Shown here: piece by piece, positions 52,701-60,824 of the stretch | Layout: every line of letters starts with the position of its first letter | Numbering within the stretch: the stretch's first letter is position 1 | DNA from: Phycisphaera sp. | Lineage (GTDB): Bacteria > Planctomycetota > Phycisphaerae > Phycisphaerales > UBA1924 | Length of the DNA: 64,000 bases | Direction: 5' to 3' | Assembly (NCBI GenBank): GCA_003712165.1 | Contig: RHLH01000001.1 | Location: forward strand, 868,001 to 932,000 | Made by a program: the position numbers and the translations under genes | The notes under the pieces: model-generated | Databases searched by the model: none | What the model saw: only the letters and a program-made list of their open reading frames with translations | What the model was told of the DNA's origin: nothing

Positions 52701-55561
52701 TCCTGTTCATCATCGATGATCAGCGGCCACTTCGCAGGATCGGCTGACGAAACCGAAGCGCAGTAGCTGAAGTCGTGCTCGCACGTGCCGGTAAAGCTCT
52801 TCGACCCGCCGTACTTGAGCCGCACGTCGTACTTCTTGCCCCGCCTGAGCGGGATCTCGACATACTCTGTGCTGGCATCGTCGCTGTCGTAAGCGGCCGT
52901 CGCGACCGGAAACTGCCTTCCGCTGACGTACATGCTCCATGAGCCGTCGCCGCCGTTGGAGTGGACCCTGAAGCGGACCTTCGCCATCCACTCGTCTTCG
53001 TGATCGGAAACGAGGAGGGTCGGGTCGGTCGGGTCGGAACCGCCGTTGATCTCCTCATCATCGCTCTGGCCGTCGCCGTCCGAGTCGGTGTCGAATGGGT
53101 TTGTTGACCAGCTCTGCTCGACGCTGTTTGGGATGTTGTCGCCGTCGAGATCCTCGTCGCCGTCGAGGATGCCGTCGTCGTCGGTGTCCTCGTCGTTTGG
53201 ATCAAGCAGGATCGCGGCCGCGCCGTTGCCGTTCGTTGCAGACGGCACGTTCAGAATCTCGAAGCTATCCGTCAGGCCGTCATCGTCTGAATCGGGGTCG
53301 CACGGGTCTGTGAGATACACGTCGACTTCATCGCCATCGAGCAAACCGTCGCCGTCCGAATCCGGGTCGAACGGGCTCGTGCAGGTCATGTACTGGAGCT
53401 CTCGACCGTCGAGAATGCCGTCGTCATCGGTGTCCGGGTCGTTCGGGTCGGTGCCCGAGCACAGCTCCTGGATTGTCGGCGCACCGTCCTGATCGGGGTC
53501 ATAGATCAGCGGGTCTGCGCCCAGCGCGATCGGGTCGGAGCTGTCCAGGGGATCCGTTTCGTTGTCTACTTCGCAGCCATCGCTGATCCCGTCGTTGTCA
53601 GAGTCCCAGTCCTCACTATCAGTCCCGATACCGCCGCAGATCGATCGCTCCTCGTAGTCGTTGAGGCCGTCATGGTCCGAGTCCATGTTCTTCTTGTCGA
53701 GGAAGTCGGACGGATCGGTTGGGTCCATGCCGTGCGAGACCTCGCAGCCGTCGTCCGCGGTATCCCCGTCGCTGTCGGTGCTGCACGGGTCCGTGCCCAG
53801 CGCGGCCTCCTCGACGTCGGTGAGCGTGTCGCCGTCGGCGTCGATGGAGAACTGCGCGCCGCACCCGCCGCCGTTTTCGTCTCTGTCAGGGATCCCGTCG
53901 CCGTCTGAGTCGAGGACGATCGAGAGGAAGGCGAACGAGTACGCGGTGCAGGAGCCGACCGTGTATGTCACCTTGACCGGGACCATCACGACAGCGGTTG
54001 TGTACAGCGGATCCGTGGATGCGACTGTAACGTCCACCGTGCTTCCGTTTGGCACGAAGGACGTCACCATGTGGGCGTTGTCCAGTATCTCCCAGAGATA
54101 TGTGCCGCCGGGTGGCACGCCGATAGCCTCCAGAGTGATCGACGCACCGCCGTCGATGAATCCCGAACCCGCGATGTCCTGGATATACACAGCGCAGTAC
54201 ACAATGGGTATCGTCACGCTGTCTGAGACGTCGTCGCAGTCGGTGCAGCGCACCGAGACGACCGCGTGCCTGTCACCCGGGTCGATGTCAGAACCAAGCG
54301 GCGGCACGGTGTAGCTGGCGCAGTCACCCCCTGCGACCCAGCCGGTGGAGTAGGAGGGCGACTCGATTTTCCATTCGAGTGTTCCGCAATCGCCCTCTTT
54401 CTCGGCGCAGACATCAAACGGCGCATCGAAAAGGATGTGCTCGGGGAAGGACGAGATACTGACATCGGCCTCGCAGCCGCAATCAGGATCAGCGCTGTCG
54501 ATGGAAAACTGCCTGGCACGCTGGCCGTGGTCGTCAAGGACCGGTTCGACAGCGCAGCCGCCCGGTCCGCCAGTGCTCCGCCAGCCGTTGCCCAGGATGC
54601 CGCCGCGCGCCCGGAACTCATGCCCGAACCACCAGTCGGGGATCACCCCTTCGGTGACGGCGGGCTCGCCCACCGAGTGGCTGATGTGGTCCTCGGGGTA
54701 TAGGTACGCCCAGAGCGACATGGCGTTGTTGAGCGCTTGCCACTGCGGGGCCGGGATCGGGTCTGTCGCCGGGCCGATCGGGCCTCCGCCGTTCCCGCCG
54801 CCGATCGCCGTCGCGAGCACGCCGACATCAACGGCGTCGACTTCCTGATTGCCATCGAGATCACCGCCCGCTGGTTCCGAGCCCGCGTTCACCTCGTTCA
54901 TAAGCACGACCACATCGGTCGCGTCCGCGTCGGCGTCTTGGTCGATATCGCCCCAGACCAGGCCATCGGGCGTGATCACTGGCAGCAGGCCGCTGATCGG
55001 GTCGGAGTGTCGGCCAAGAAGCTCGCCAGTGGTCGCATCAAACCAGTGCGTGCGGTCAACCGGCACGCCCTGAAGATCCAGCGCCATGCCCGCGACTACC
55101 AACAGCGGCGTGCCGTCGTTTAGATATGTGAGCGGTGTCGACACGGCCATCCCGAACCGGTCGCCGTTGGAGCCCTGAGCCGAGTACAGCAGCGTGCCGT
55201 CTGCACCCGAATACACATAGCCCCTGCCGACCGGGCCCCGGCCGATCCCTGCGCGCGGCGCTGTCACGATGATGTCTGGTATCCCGTCCGCATCGATGTC
55301 GGGCAGCACTTCAACCACGAACCCGAAGCCGTCGTTGGCCACACCGGTCGTGAGCTGGTACAGCAGGTCAGAAGTGGCCCCGTCGTAAACCGTGACAATT
55401 CCGGAGACCGGGTTTGCGAGGTCGATCCCGAAAGAGCTGTACACCTCATCTTGAACCCCGTCGTTGTTGACATCAAGAAGAACCAACTGAGACGCGGCTT
55501 GCTGGGGTGCGAGAAGAAGTGTGACGAACAGGAGAGAATGAACAGCCTGGATCCAACTCAC
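49748..55561 (-). CDS. Giant exported polymorphic toxin with His-rich HNH-like nuclease tip
   Basis: The product has 1937 aa from a GTG start, with ACGGAGCC ahead. Signal peptide 1-24; FG-GAP-like repeats about 28-160; a dockerin-like pair of Ca loops about 204-250 (GDIDQDADADATD, GGDLDGNQEVDAVD); Cys-rich beta domains; thrombospondin-3-type DxDxDG repeats about 548-850; further beta domains; a hydrophobic pre-toxin segment about 1674-1727 (GAAIGFLPAVPAVAYQAGKS); then the tip from about 1777. The tip has VHHVLP (His1831, His1832), His1838, His1863 and His1867, an HNH-like pattern as in SitA6/TIGR02269 toxins. Three immunity paralogues follow. The catalytic claim is inference. Confidence 0.85.
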   Translation of the reverse strand: MSWIQAVHSLLFVTLLLAPQQAASQLVLLDVNNDGVQDEVYSSFGIDLANPVSGIVTVYDGATSDLLYQLTTGVANDGFGFVVEVLPDIDADGIPDIIVTAPRAGIGRGPVGRGYVYSGADGTLLYSAQGSNGDRFGMAVSTPLTYLNDGTPLLVVAGMALDLQGVPVDRTHWFDATTGELLGRHSDPISGLLPVITPDGLVWGDIDQDADADATDVVVLMNEVNAGSEPAGGDLDGNQEVDAVDVGVLATAIGGGNGGGPIGPATDPIPAPQWQALNNAMSLWAYLYPEDHISHSVGEPAVTEGVIPDWWFGHEFRARGGILGNGWRSTGGPGGCAVEPVLDDHGQRARQFSIDSADPDCGCEADVSISSFPEHILFDAPFDVCAEKEGDCGTLEWKIESPSYSTGWVAGGDCASYTVPPLGSDIDPGDRHAVVSVRCTDCDDVSDSVTIPIVYCAVYIQDIAGSGFIDGGASITLEAIGVPPGGTYLWEILDNAHMVTSFVPNGSTVDVTVASTDPLYTTAVVMVPVKVTYTVGSCTAYSFAFLSIVLDSDGDGIPDRDENGGGCGAQFSIDADGDTLTDVEEAALGTDPCSTDSDGDTADDGCEVSHGMDPTDPSDFLDKKNMDSDHDGLNDYEERSICGGIGTDSEDWDSDNDGISDGCEVDNETDPLDSSDPIALGADPLIYDPDQDGAPTIQELCSGTDPNDPDTDDDGILDGRELQYMTCTSPFDPDSDGDGLLDGDEVDVYLTDPCDPDSDDDGLTDSFEILNVPSATNGNGAAAILLDPNDEDTDDDGILDGDEDLDGDNIPNSVEQSWSTNPFDTDSDGDGQSDDEEINGGSDPTDPTLLVSDHEDEWMAKVRFRVHSNGGDGSWSMYVSGRQFPVATAAYDSDDASTEYVEIPLRRGKKYDVRLKYGGSKSFTGTCEHDFSYCASVSSADPAKWPLIIDDEQDDDLPLLTCYANRVCYDSYVCNPASGKTASFYLPIVDLDIDSDNTNRFDLPQRSVHEDFIEDNEERNGKLIVWHGRDIDFDGRIDTADGFDLTPEDHDDQIESGGSEGFIPVILEISKLPESEDPDDYGIIFDYDASDPNAIQTISPLTQRFLLPDGALRLWTKDQGVARNRESAAAENPEHAGDFVPAGIEIPLSRLGLPSTGGDGVTLYLESVRFSDDVGDLRIHAQLVGPGIPAVEDAVRCTVPKLVPTARSYSSGTFTEAYDPQDVVPTSDPRPYVELEIIDEGVQAPAINQATGELVVWAHWRVTDPLTGVVPPENALQYVRFFADGVQLDDISLAGLCGPSGSFPYLQCELDASGVIQLTVPPPTGENGSIRSWGASAITIEARTSANAVGHVGYDRSAVIFDVVEAAGPGDPGAFLAIEADPSDPGDSDVYMRSSLNRVEHLARSPEGSFESLVFTLSPIDPETAEQITIEMIAPYFVPGGQALIQPEHLEIVSIDPDDPNLHHVVFSERGSTDFLQLVFVSDEAYDTSRVLPQNIRRIRSGNEITYQISAGSQGAALPGYEDVLVIPLTEYQSLLAESEFPPLNERPLNEGDIRTIYEMMATDDQALRRLQAFDALQGEIVIREMGLPVIDVKAPSFKVSFDGSKATITIDDECNPADASLYLMQALDKCLGKSAYWEDYEWYMFTEHGIIANLDDHRDRAQAMIDNMSAEIGPVVAAIPMIASIVNEPTDWVITVSELADGNWGAAIGFLPAVPAVAYQAGKSVKIVMPNGGVFRVANHQAAASIAAVMNGPNPMTVAQAAAALKAGGMNVQQRVSAIQSGRYKWLLPVKRKNSETYRNALVAHTGNPVPEELGERTLLGLLKRNPEVHHVLPLQHADWFLAHGIDVNEPQYLRWMSRSEHSRLHGWPERVNPDNPPPSRYNEWWGDLDAQERARIAAGGEEFSVDEIQGFIEEVMQTYGVQSDSVRNDIWGIMP

Positions 55562-55884
55562 GGCACGGCTCCGTACGGAAACAAAGACGATCGAGAGAAC
55601 AGCTTTGGGAATCTACCGTGGCGCGATGATCAATGAAAGATAGAATAAATTAATAAATCGTATTTGCACCATCAAGAGATCGGTAACCAGCGTGAAATAG
55701 AGAAGATAGAGCAGCGATGTTGACGGGATCCAAACCAACAGTGTCCTCTTGGGCTGTCCGAGAAGAAGGGGGTATGTCGAGCAGTGGGAGGGCACAGATT
55801 TGTGGCAGGGTATTGGTGTGCACGAACCTTTGCATGGATCAATCACTCTTCTCCACACACGGATTTATGGCACATTGATACCGG
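55562..55884. other. Gene-free upstream region of the toxin gene
   Basis: This is AT-rich DNA that must hold the toxin promoter. I see no convincing ORF. It contains the first copy of a short repeat also found at 60588 (listed separately). Confidence 0.5.
55717..55785 (+). repeat. Short dispersed repeat, copy 1
   Basis: TTGACGGGATCCAAACCA...AAGAAGGGGGTATGTCGAGC matches 60588-60660 (TTGACGGGATCCGAACCA...AAGAGGCGGTTATGTTGAGC) without gaps over about 68 bp. Copies lie 4.9 kb apart in direct orientation. Confidence 0.55.
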
Positions 55885-56187
55885 CTTGAGCGGAACGCGG
55901 TGTTTCGGCTTGTAGAGCATGGCCTACAGAACATAAGGGTGAGCTGAACCCAGAATCAGAAGGAATAGGTGGTGTTATGTCAGATAGGCTGATGTGGCTA
56001 TCTGTGTCTCAGAATCTGCCCACATGCCGCGTAAGGCGGCGCACAAACTCCTGGCCCACTTATTTGGAGCTGCTTGGAGCGAAGATTGGCTACGTCGGGC
56101 GGCACATCTGATTGAAGTAAGTTGGTAACGACGAGAATATGGTGTTTGTTGTCCTTCTTGTTACACCATTGGCTTGTCCGCTATTAT
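55885..56187 (+). mobile_element. Decayed 3' part of the resident element (copy E)
   Basis: It matches copy C from the transposase C-terminus (GAACCCAGAATCA, ATGCCGCGTAAGGCGGCGCA) through the tail (peptide relics PRKAAHKLLAHLFGAAWS and LLSFLLHHWLVRYY). It confirms that the tail belongs to the same element as the transposase. Confidence 0.65.
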
Positions 56188-56226
56188 TTGAGTTGGTTTC
56201 GGCCACTCGTTTACGCCGCTTGCTTC

Positions 56227-56406
56227 TTACGCGTCTTCTGTACCAGACTCGTGGTCTGCCCATATCTGTTCGATCGTCTGGGTGTACAGCTTGTCGAGTG
56301 CGGCGCGTGGATCCGGATGCTTCGCGATCTCGTTGGCAATCTCACGTGTGCCCCGCTCAGTCTGCTCGATGAATCGGCGACGCGTGTCTTTATTGTCCGT
56401 GGTCAT
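56227..56406 (-). CDS. Small charged helical protein
   Basis: The product has 59 aa. AAGGAGGTGGCAC directly before the ATG is an excellent SD. The product (TTDNKDTRRRFIEQTERG..., then LDKLYTQTIEQIWADHE) is a highly charged, probably helical protein with no Cys. GC content is higher than the surroundings, supporting real coding. There is no family assignment; it is bounded by the relic element on one side. Confidence 0.65.
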   Translation of the reverse strand: MTTDNKDTRRRFIEQTERGTREIANEIAKHPDPRAALDKLYTQTIEQIWADHESGTEDA

Positions 56407-56859
56407 GTGCCACCTCCTTCAGCAATATCTACGAGATGGAATTGCCTTAGTTTTTGCTGATTGCCGCGTTGCGCATCGCTCGAACACGCTGAGCAAAATG
56501 TGTTATTGGCAATCTGATGCGCGTACAAACCTTTGCCTGATGCATGGGCACTAAGGCTTGTACAAATACAAATCGTTGTTGCTGATCTGTGGAGGGCGAT
56601 TTATTGATTACGTGATGCATCAGTGGCGTGGAGCAAAATAGATACGGACCGCTTACGCGCGAGTAAAATGCGTGCAATCACATGCGATCTGAGTAGCGGC
56701 ATCAAGATCAAAAAAAACTGCGCCAAAATTTATAGCGAAAAATGCTCTAGACCAAGCAATCAGTGATCACGGGCGGTAAGTCTCAAGTAAGCATCTCGTG
56801 GACACAAGCGGGCGTGCAAGTAGTAGCCAAACATGCGAGCTGTGATGACCGGCGCGTGA
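56407..56859. other. AT-rich gene-free stretch
   Basis: No ORF here has a ribosome site or protein-like composition. It separates the 59-aa gene from homoserine dehydrogenase and may hold that small gene's promoter. I see no repeat or RNA gene. Confidence 0.45.
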
Positions 56860-57897
56860 TCACACGAGTGGCAAGTGCCCGGGATCGCCTGCCGCAATAG
56901 TGAACACATCACGCAAAACTGCGCGAGCGGTCGGCGTGATGCCAGCGCCAGGACCAGAAATGCTCACAGGTGCAACACCGGGGCCGGGCTCGATGACAAA
57001 GACGTTCTGCTCGCCGGACACCCTGGCGTGGTCAGAATCGGCTTTGACCCTTCTAAAGCCCACACGGATGCCTTCGGCAGTCAATTCTGCGAGGTACAAA
57101 TACGCTTGGCCGGTCCGTTCTGCGATGGACTGCTCGCGTTGAATTGCTTCGCCGGCGGCTCGGGTTGCCCCGCTGGCTGCAAACGATTCCCTCTCGAGAA
57201 CACGATCAGACAAACCGCTGAGCCGGGCCAAAATGGTTGCTTTGCGAAGCACATCGCGGCCTGCAATGTCCACAGTTGGGTCCGGCTCGGCGATTCCCTT
57301 GCTCACCGCCTCGGCGAGATGGTCATCGAGAGCCTTGCCGGCGCGGAGTCCTTCGAGGAGATATGTCAGGGTTCCGCTCATTGATGCGGTTATTCGATCG
57401 GGGCAAACATCGGCGCGAGCACCTTGCACGAGCGCGTCCATCACAGGTAAACCTGCACCGACCGTGGCTGAGGCGCGCAGAGAGGCGTTTCCTGCCTGGG
57501 CGGCATCCTGTATCAATCGAAAATACTCAGCATCACCCGAAATAGGGATCTTGTTGGCGAGTACAACCCCGCAGCCTTGACGAAGAGCTTTGCAGATTCG
57601 GGTGTGTGTCCGATCGCTGGCCGTGAGATCGACAAGCAGATCGGCAGAGCCCAGTTCGCGGTCTTCGGGCCACGGGTCGAGACCGGTCTGGGAGAGGGGA
57701 GCGCCGCCTTCCTTTATAGAGATCGCTCGATCGGTCGCATCCGGTGCTTCGGTATCAATACGGAAGACACCCGACCGGTCTTCGACTGTTGCCAAGGCCA
57801 CCAGTCCGCGTTGGTCCCGAAGCAGCGCCCGAGCAACAGCCCGGCCGACACGGCCTAGCCCGAGTAGATGGATTGAGATGGGGCCGGTTGAACTCAT
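56860..57897 (-). CDS. hom: Homoserine dehydrogenase
   Basis: The product has 345 aa. LLGLGRVGRAVARAL is the NAD(P)-binding motif, VLANKIPIS and the catalytic-domain block SGTLTYLLEGL, then GIAEPDPTVDIAGRDVLRKATILARL, are standard. It reduces aspartate semialdehyde to homoserine for Met/Thr synthesis. No ACT domain is present, so it is the short type without allosteric tail, similar to the C-terminal half of ThrA. Confidence 0.9.
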   Translation of the reverse strand: MSSTGPISIHLLGLGRVGRAVARALLRDQRGLVALATVEDRSGVFRIDTEAPDATDRAISIKEGGAPLSQTGLDPWPEDRELGSADLLVDLTASDRTHTRICKALRQGCGVVLANKIPISGDAEYFRLIQDAAQAGNASLRASATVGAGLPVMDALVQGARADVCPDRITASMSGTLTYLLEGLRAGKALDDHLAEAVSKGIAEPDPTVDIAGRDVLRKATILARLSGLSDRVLERESFAASGATRAAGEAIQREQSIAERTGQAYLYLAELTAEGIRVGFRRVKADSDHARVSGEQNVFVIEPGPGVAPVSISGPGAGITPTARAVLRDVFTIAAGDPGHLPLV

Positions 57898-58111
57898 GCT
57901 GATTATCGAGCGTCATCGGGCGAGAAACGGTGCTCAGTTTGCTCTTTGTGGTCACTTGCAATCGGAGTCCGGTTAGATCAAATCAACAAATACTCGGTCT
58001 TTGTATTGGTATTAGAGGTGTCTTTTTCGGGCTCCAGCGGTCCCTGTGCTGTATGCTGCTCCGCCTAAGGGCATTTTTTGCTATTTGTGCCTTCGGCTCA
58101 GTGGGGGACCA

Positions 58112-60556
58112 ATGGGATCAAAATCTGGAATCCAGATCGTCTCAAGCGACAGTTTCTTGATCGGGTCAGCTCTAGAGCGAGTCCTGCCAGACCTGACACA
58201 GGACGAACTCTCTGCTGCGGGCGCTGCTTACAAGCAGTGGGCAATCTCCTCCAAGTTAGTCGAGGAGGTTGATGCACACAAAGTGTGGAAGCACTTTGCG
58301 GAGATCCATAAGTCCGGCAAGACAGGACTCATAAAGTGTTTTCAGCGTCTCCACGGGTCGGCGCGCCTGTACGGGATGGATGTCTGGATCACGTTCGTGC
58401 AGGCTGGTGCAGCACTTAGACATCAACTCGCAAGTACTCTCGTGGACCAACTGGAATCCTTGACATGCGCGACCGGCGATGGGTCGTTTGACGAAGAACC
58501 AGAGTGGATACTCCGCTCGGCGATCGCGGTGTTTTGCGACGAAGTGAGGGATGCTCTAAAACGACTTGCCGACTCGGAGCCCGAGGCCGAACTTAAGCCC
58601 GAATACCTGCACTACGCAGACATCTCGAAAGCCGCTTCAGAGATCAATTGGGATCACTCTATGGCCCCGGTCGCATATGCATGGAAGCCGGCTGCCGAGC
58701 GGCTTGAGCGGATCTATACCGATTCACTGGAGCGCAGGAACCGAAGGGAAGGCTTGCTCGGAATCAACAGCTTCCCGGCGAGGTTTCTCTCAATCGGGAT
58801 GCCGTTCGACGGACAGATCACCGTCCGACCCGCATCCGATGTCAATAGTTTGAGCACGCTTCCACCTGGGCAGGCCGACGGCGACGGTTTTCCAAGCATG
58901 CCGTTCGTAGACAGCGAGAAGATCAAACGGAGTATCTTGGTTCGCATCCGGTGGGAGGACGACCAGGAGGTCGTCCTGTGTCTGAACTTCCGAGACAACC
59001 CGTTGGACGGGCAGCTTTTGGATCTGCTGGAATCGAGTCTTGCGCCCGCGGTGGATCTACTTGTCGGCTGGCTGCGTCGGCACGGGATCCGAATGACGGA
59101 TAATGCCGAGCCGCTATTCGGGAACTCGGTGCGGACTGTGCTTGACCAGATTCGCCTCGCGTTGGCAACAACGGATCGCCATCAGCAATCTGAGCTGCTC
59201 CGCTCGGGGATTGACTCGGCGATTCCCGACTTGGTTTCTCCGAGTGTGGCTGTGCACAGGGTGCTCCCGGTAACAACTGAGGCCAAGATCCGAACAGCTA
59301 CGAACGAGCGGGCCGAGAAGAGTAAATTCGGCGGCCACCCGCCGGCACTCCGACCGGGACTGATCTGGGTTGACCCCGAAACGAAACGAGTCTGCTGGAG
59401 CAATGACGGGTCATCCATCGTCGTAGATTCGGACATCGTCCCCGATGAGTACGCGCAGCCCGGAGAGGATGGCATGGACTTCATCGTGGAGTTTGCAAAG
59501 GGGATCCACGAACTCCCTCCGCCCCATAAAGGATCCACAACGAAACCCGTTGTTCCTCTTAAGAGCTTATGCCCAGATCCCAAAAAGGACGGCGATCTGG
59601 TTGAGACCGGGCTTTCTGTCCAAGCAGCCAGATGGACTGCTCCGATCTTCTTCAGGTCACTAAAGGCTGCGAGAGAAGACAAAGTCGAGTTGGCGAAACT
59701 CAGTGAGAAGTGTCGGTATTCCGATCGGGACAAGACTGCGACCGACTGGGAACTAGCGGTACCGATCCGTCAACTCCCGCCCATCGGGCTTGGTGGAACA
59801 GCCAGCCTCTCTCCGCTCGGTGTGATCGATGTCGAGTGTCCGGCAATGCCAGACAGGGATCCGGACCAAGACAACAAGGCCATACTGCGTGTGGACGCGA
59901 TCGCCAAAGCCTACTCGTCATTTGATGCAATCCGGCGGTACCTATATAAAGATCAGGACGGAGCAGAGATTCTTAATGAGTGTTTGCATCTCATGCAGTC
60001 GAACTCTCATGCAACTACGCGTGCTGCAGTGCTGGAGGCGTTTGGCAATCATCTGACATACCGGACCCGAACGGACAAGTTAGAGAAGGGGCAAGCAAAG
60101 CTCTTTCCCGACTATATCGCGTTTGTGAATCCCCTCCGTGCGGGTCAGGAATCCATTGAGTGTGCTGGCGGGGAGTGTATAGCCACCGGAAGAGAGGCGT
60201 TGCAGAATTCACCGATGGCACGCGAACTCGCCGGGCAGCTTTGGCACGCCACCTCACCGATTGCCGATGTGGCATCCGTGCTGGTTGAAGATCTGGTGGT
60301 CTCTGATTCCAACGATGTCTCGGACGAGCAGAGAGCCAAGCAACTCGAGGAATCCACCGGCATCCCCGCATCTCACGGCATCCAGAATGTGTATTGTGCA
60401 ATTGTGGCGTCGCATCTAGAGCCATTACCGTGTGCGGTAGCTTTGCTCGGGTGGAAGAGTAGACAAAGTCCAGATCTAAAACTGTTTCAGAGAATTTATC
60501 TTCCTGTGTTTACGGCAGTTGCCTCGGTCGCAGCGATGCGCGAGCTGAAGTACTAA
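58112..60556 (+). CDS. Large protein with GAF-like segments, unknown function
   Basis: The product has 814 aa from the ATG at 58112, preceded by GGGGG; the 22 codons upstream are not coding-like. There is no signal peptide. Segments with the GAF pattern (P-I..L...G..SPLGVIDVE, then a terminal helix LRVDAIAKAYSSFDAI) lie near residue 580-640, and similar C-terminal strand-helix ends recur (LCLNFRDNPLDGQLLDLLESSL near 300; ALLGWKSRQSPDLKLFQRIY at the end). It is isolated, so it gives no context. A sensory or scaffold role is possible, but I do not recognise the family. Confidence 0.7.
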   Translation: MGSKSGIQIVSSDSFLIGSALERVLPDLTQDELSAAGAAYKQWAISSKLVEEVDAHKVWKHFAEIHKSGKTGLIKCFQRLHGSARLYGMDVWITFVQAGAALRHQLASTLVDQLESLTCATGDGSFDEEPEWILRSAIAVFCDEVRDALKRLADSEPEAELKPEYLHYADISKAASEINWDHSMAPVAYAWKPAAERLERIYTDSLERRNRREGLLGINSFPARFLSIGMPFDGQITVRPASDVNSLSTLPPGQADGDGFPSMPFVDSEKIKRSILVRIRWEDDQEVVLCLNFRDNPLDGQLLDLLESSLAPAVDLLVGWLRRHGIRMTDNAEPLFGNSVRTVLDQIRLALATTDRHQQSELLRSGIDSAIPDLVSPSVAVHRVLPVTTEAKIRTATNERAEKSKFGGHPPALRPGLIWVDPETKRVCWSNDGSSIVVDSDIVPDEYAQPGEDGMDFIVEFAKGIHELPPPHKGSTTKPVVPLKSLCPDPKKDGDLVETGLSVQAARWTAPIFFRSLKAAREDKVELAKLSEKCRYSDRDKTATDWELAVPIRQLPPIGLGGTASLSPLGVIDVECPAMPDRDPDQDNKAILRVDAIAKAYSSFDAIRRYLYKDQDGAEILNECLHLMQSNSHATTRAAVLEAFGNHLTYRTRTDKLEKGQAKLFPDYIAFVNPLRAGQESIECAGGECIATGREALQNSPMARELAGQLWHATSPIADVASVLVEDLVVSDSNDVSDEQRAKQLEESTGIPASHGIQNVYCAIVASHLEPLPCAVALLGWKSRQSPDLKLFQRIYLPVFTAVASVAAMRELKY

Positions 60557-60587
60557 GCTGTAATCTTCAAATCAATTGCGGGGCCGA

Positions 60588-60660
60588 GCGGGCTTGACGG
60601 GATCCGAACCACATGTGCCCCGCCTGTGTGTCTGTGAAGAGGCGGTTATGTTGAGCGGTG
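60588..60660 (+). repeat. Short dispersed repeat, copy 2
   Basis: This is the partner of 55717-55785. The GGATCCGAACC inside resembles a tRNA T-arm but does not fold into one. The surrounding 60557-60824 interval holds no convincing gene. Confidence 0.55.
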
Positions 60661-60824
60661 TTGGAGTTGTACGCGGCTATCAATGCTCAAACAGTACCTC
60701 CGGCACTTAGCGCTGAGCGGTGTGCCATACTGCTCGACGAACGAGGTCTCGACCCGCTCGTCAGTCGGTCGGTGTGGCGTGGCGTGCTCGGCGTTCATCG
60801 ATCGGTACTCGTGTGTCCCGAGTG

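Noticed and set aside
53020..53920. DxDxDG repeat DNA as a possible tandem-repeat locus of non-coding nature
   Set aside because: The periodicity is explained by in-frame thrombospondin-3-type Ca-binding repeats in the toxin stalk.
60588..60640. Possible tRNA from a T-arm-like GGTTCGGATCC on the minus strand
   Set aside because: The flanking bases do not pair into a T stem and no acceptor or anticodon arm can be drawn.
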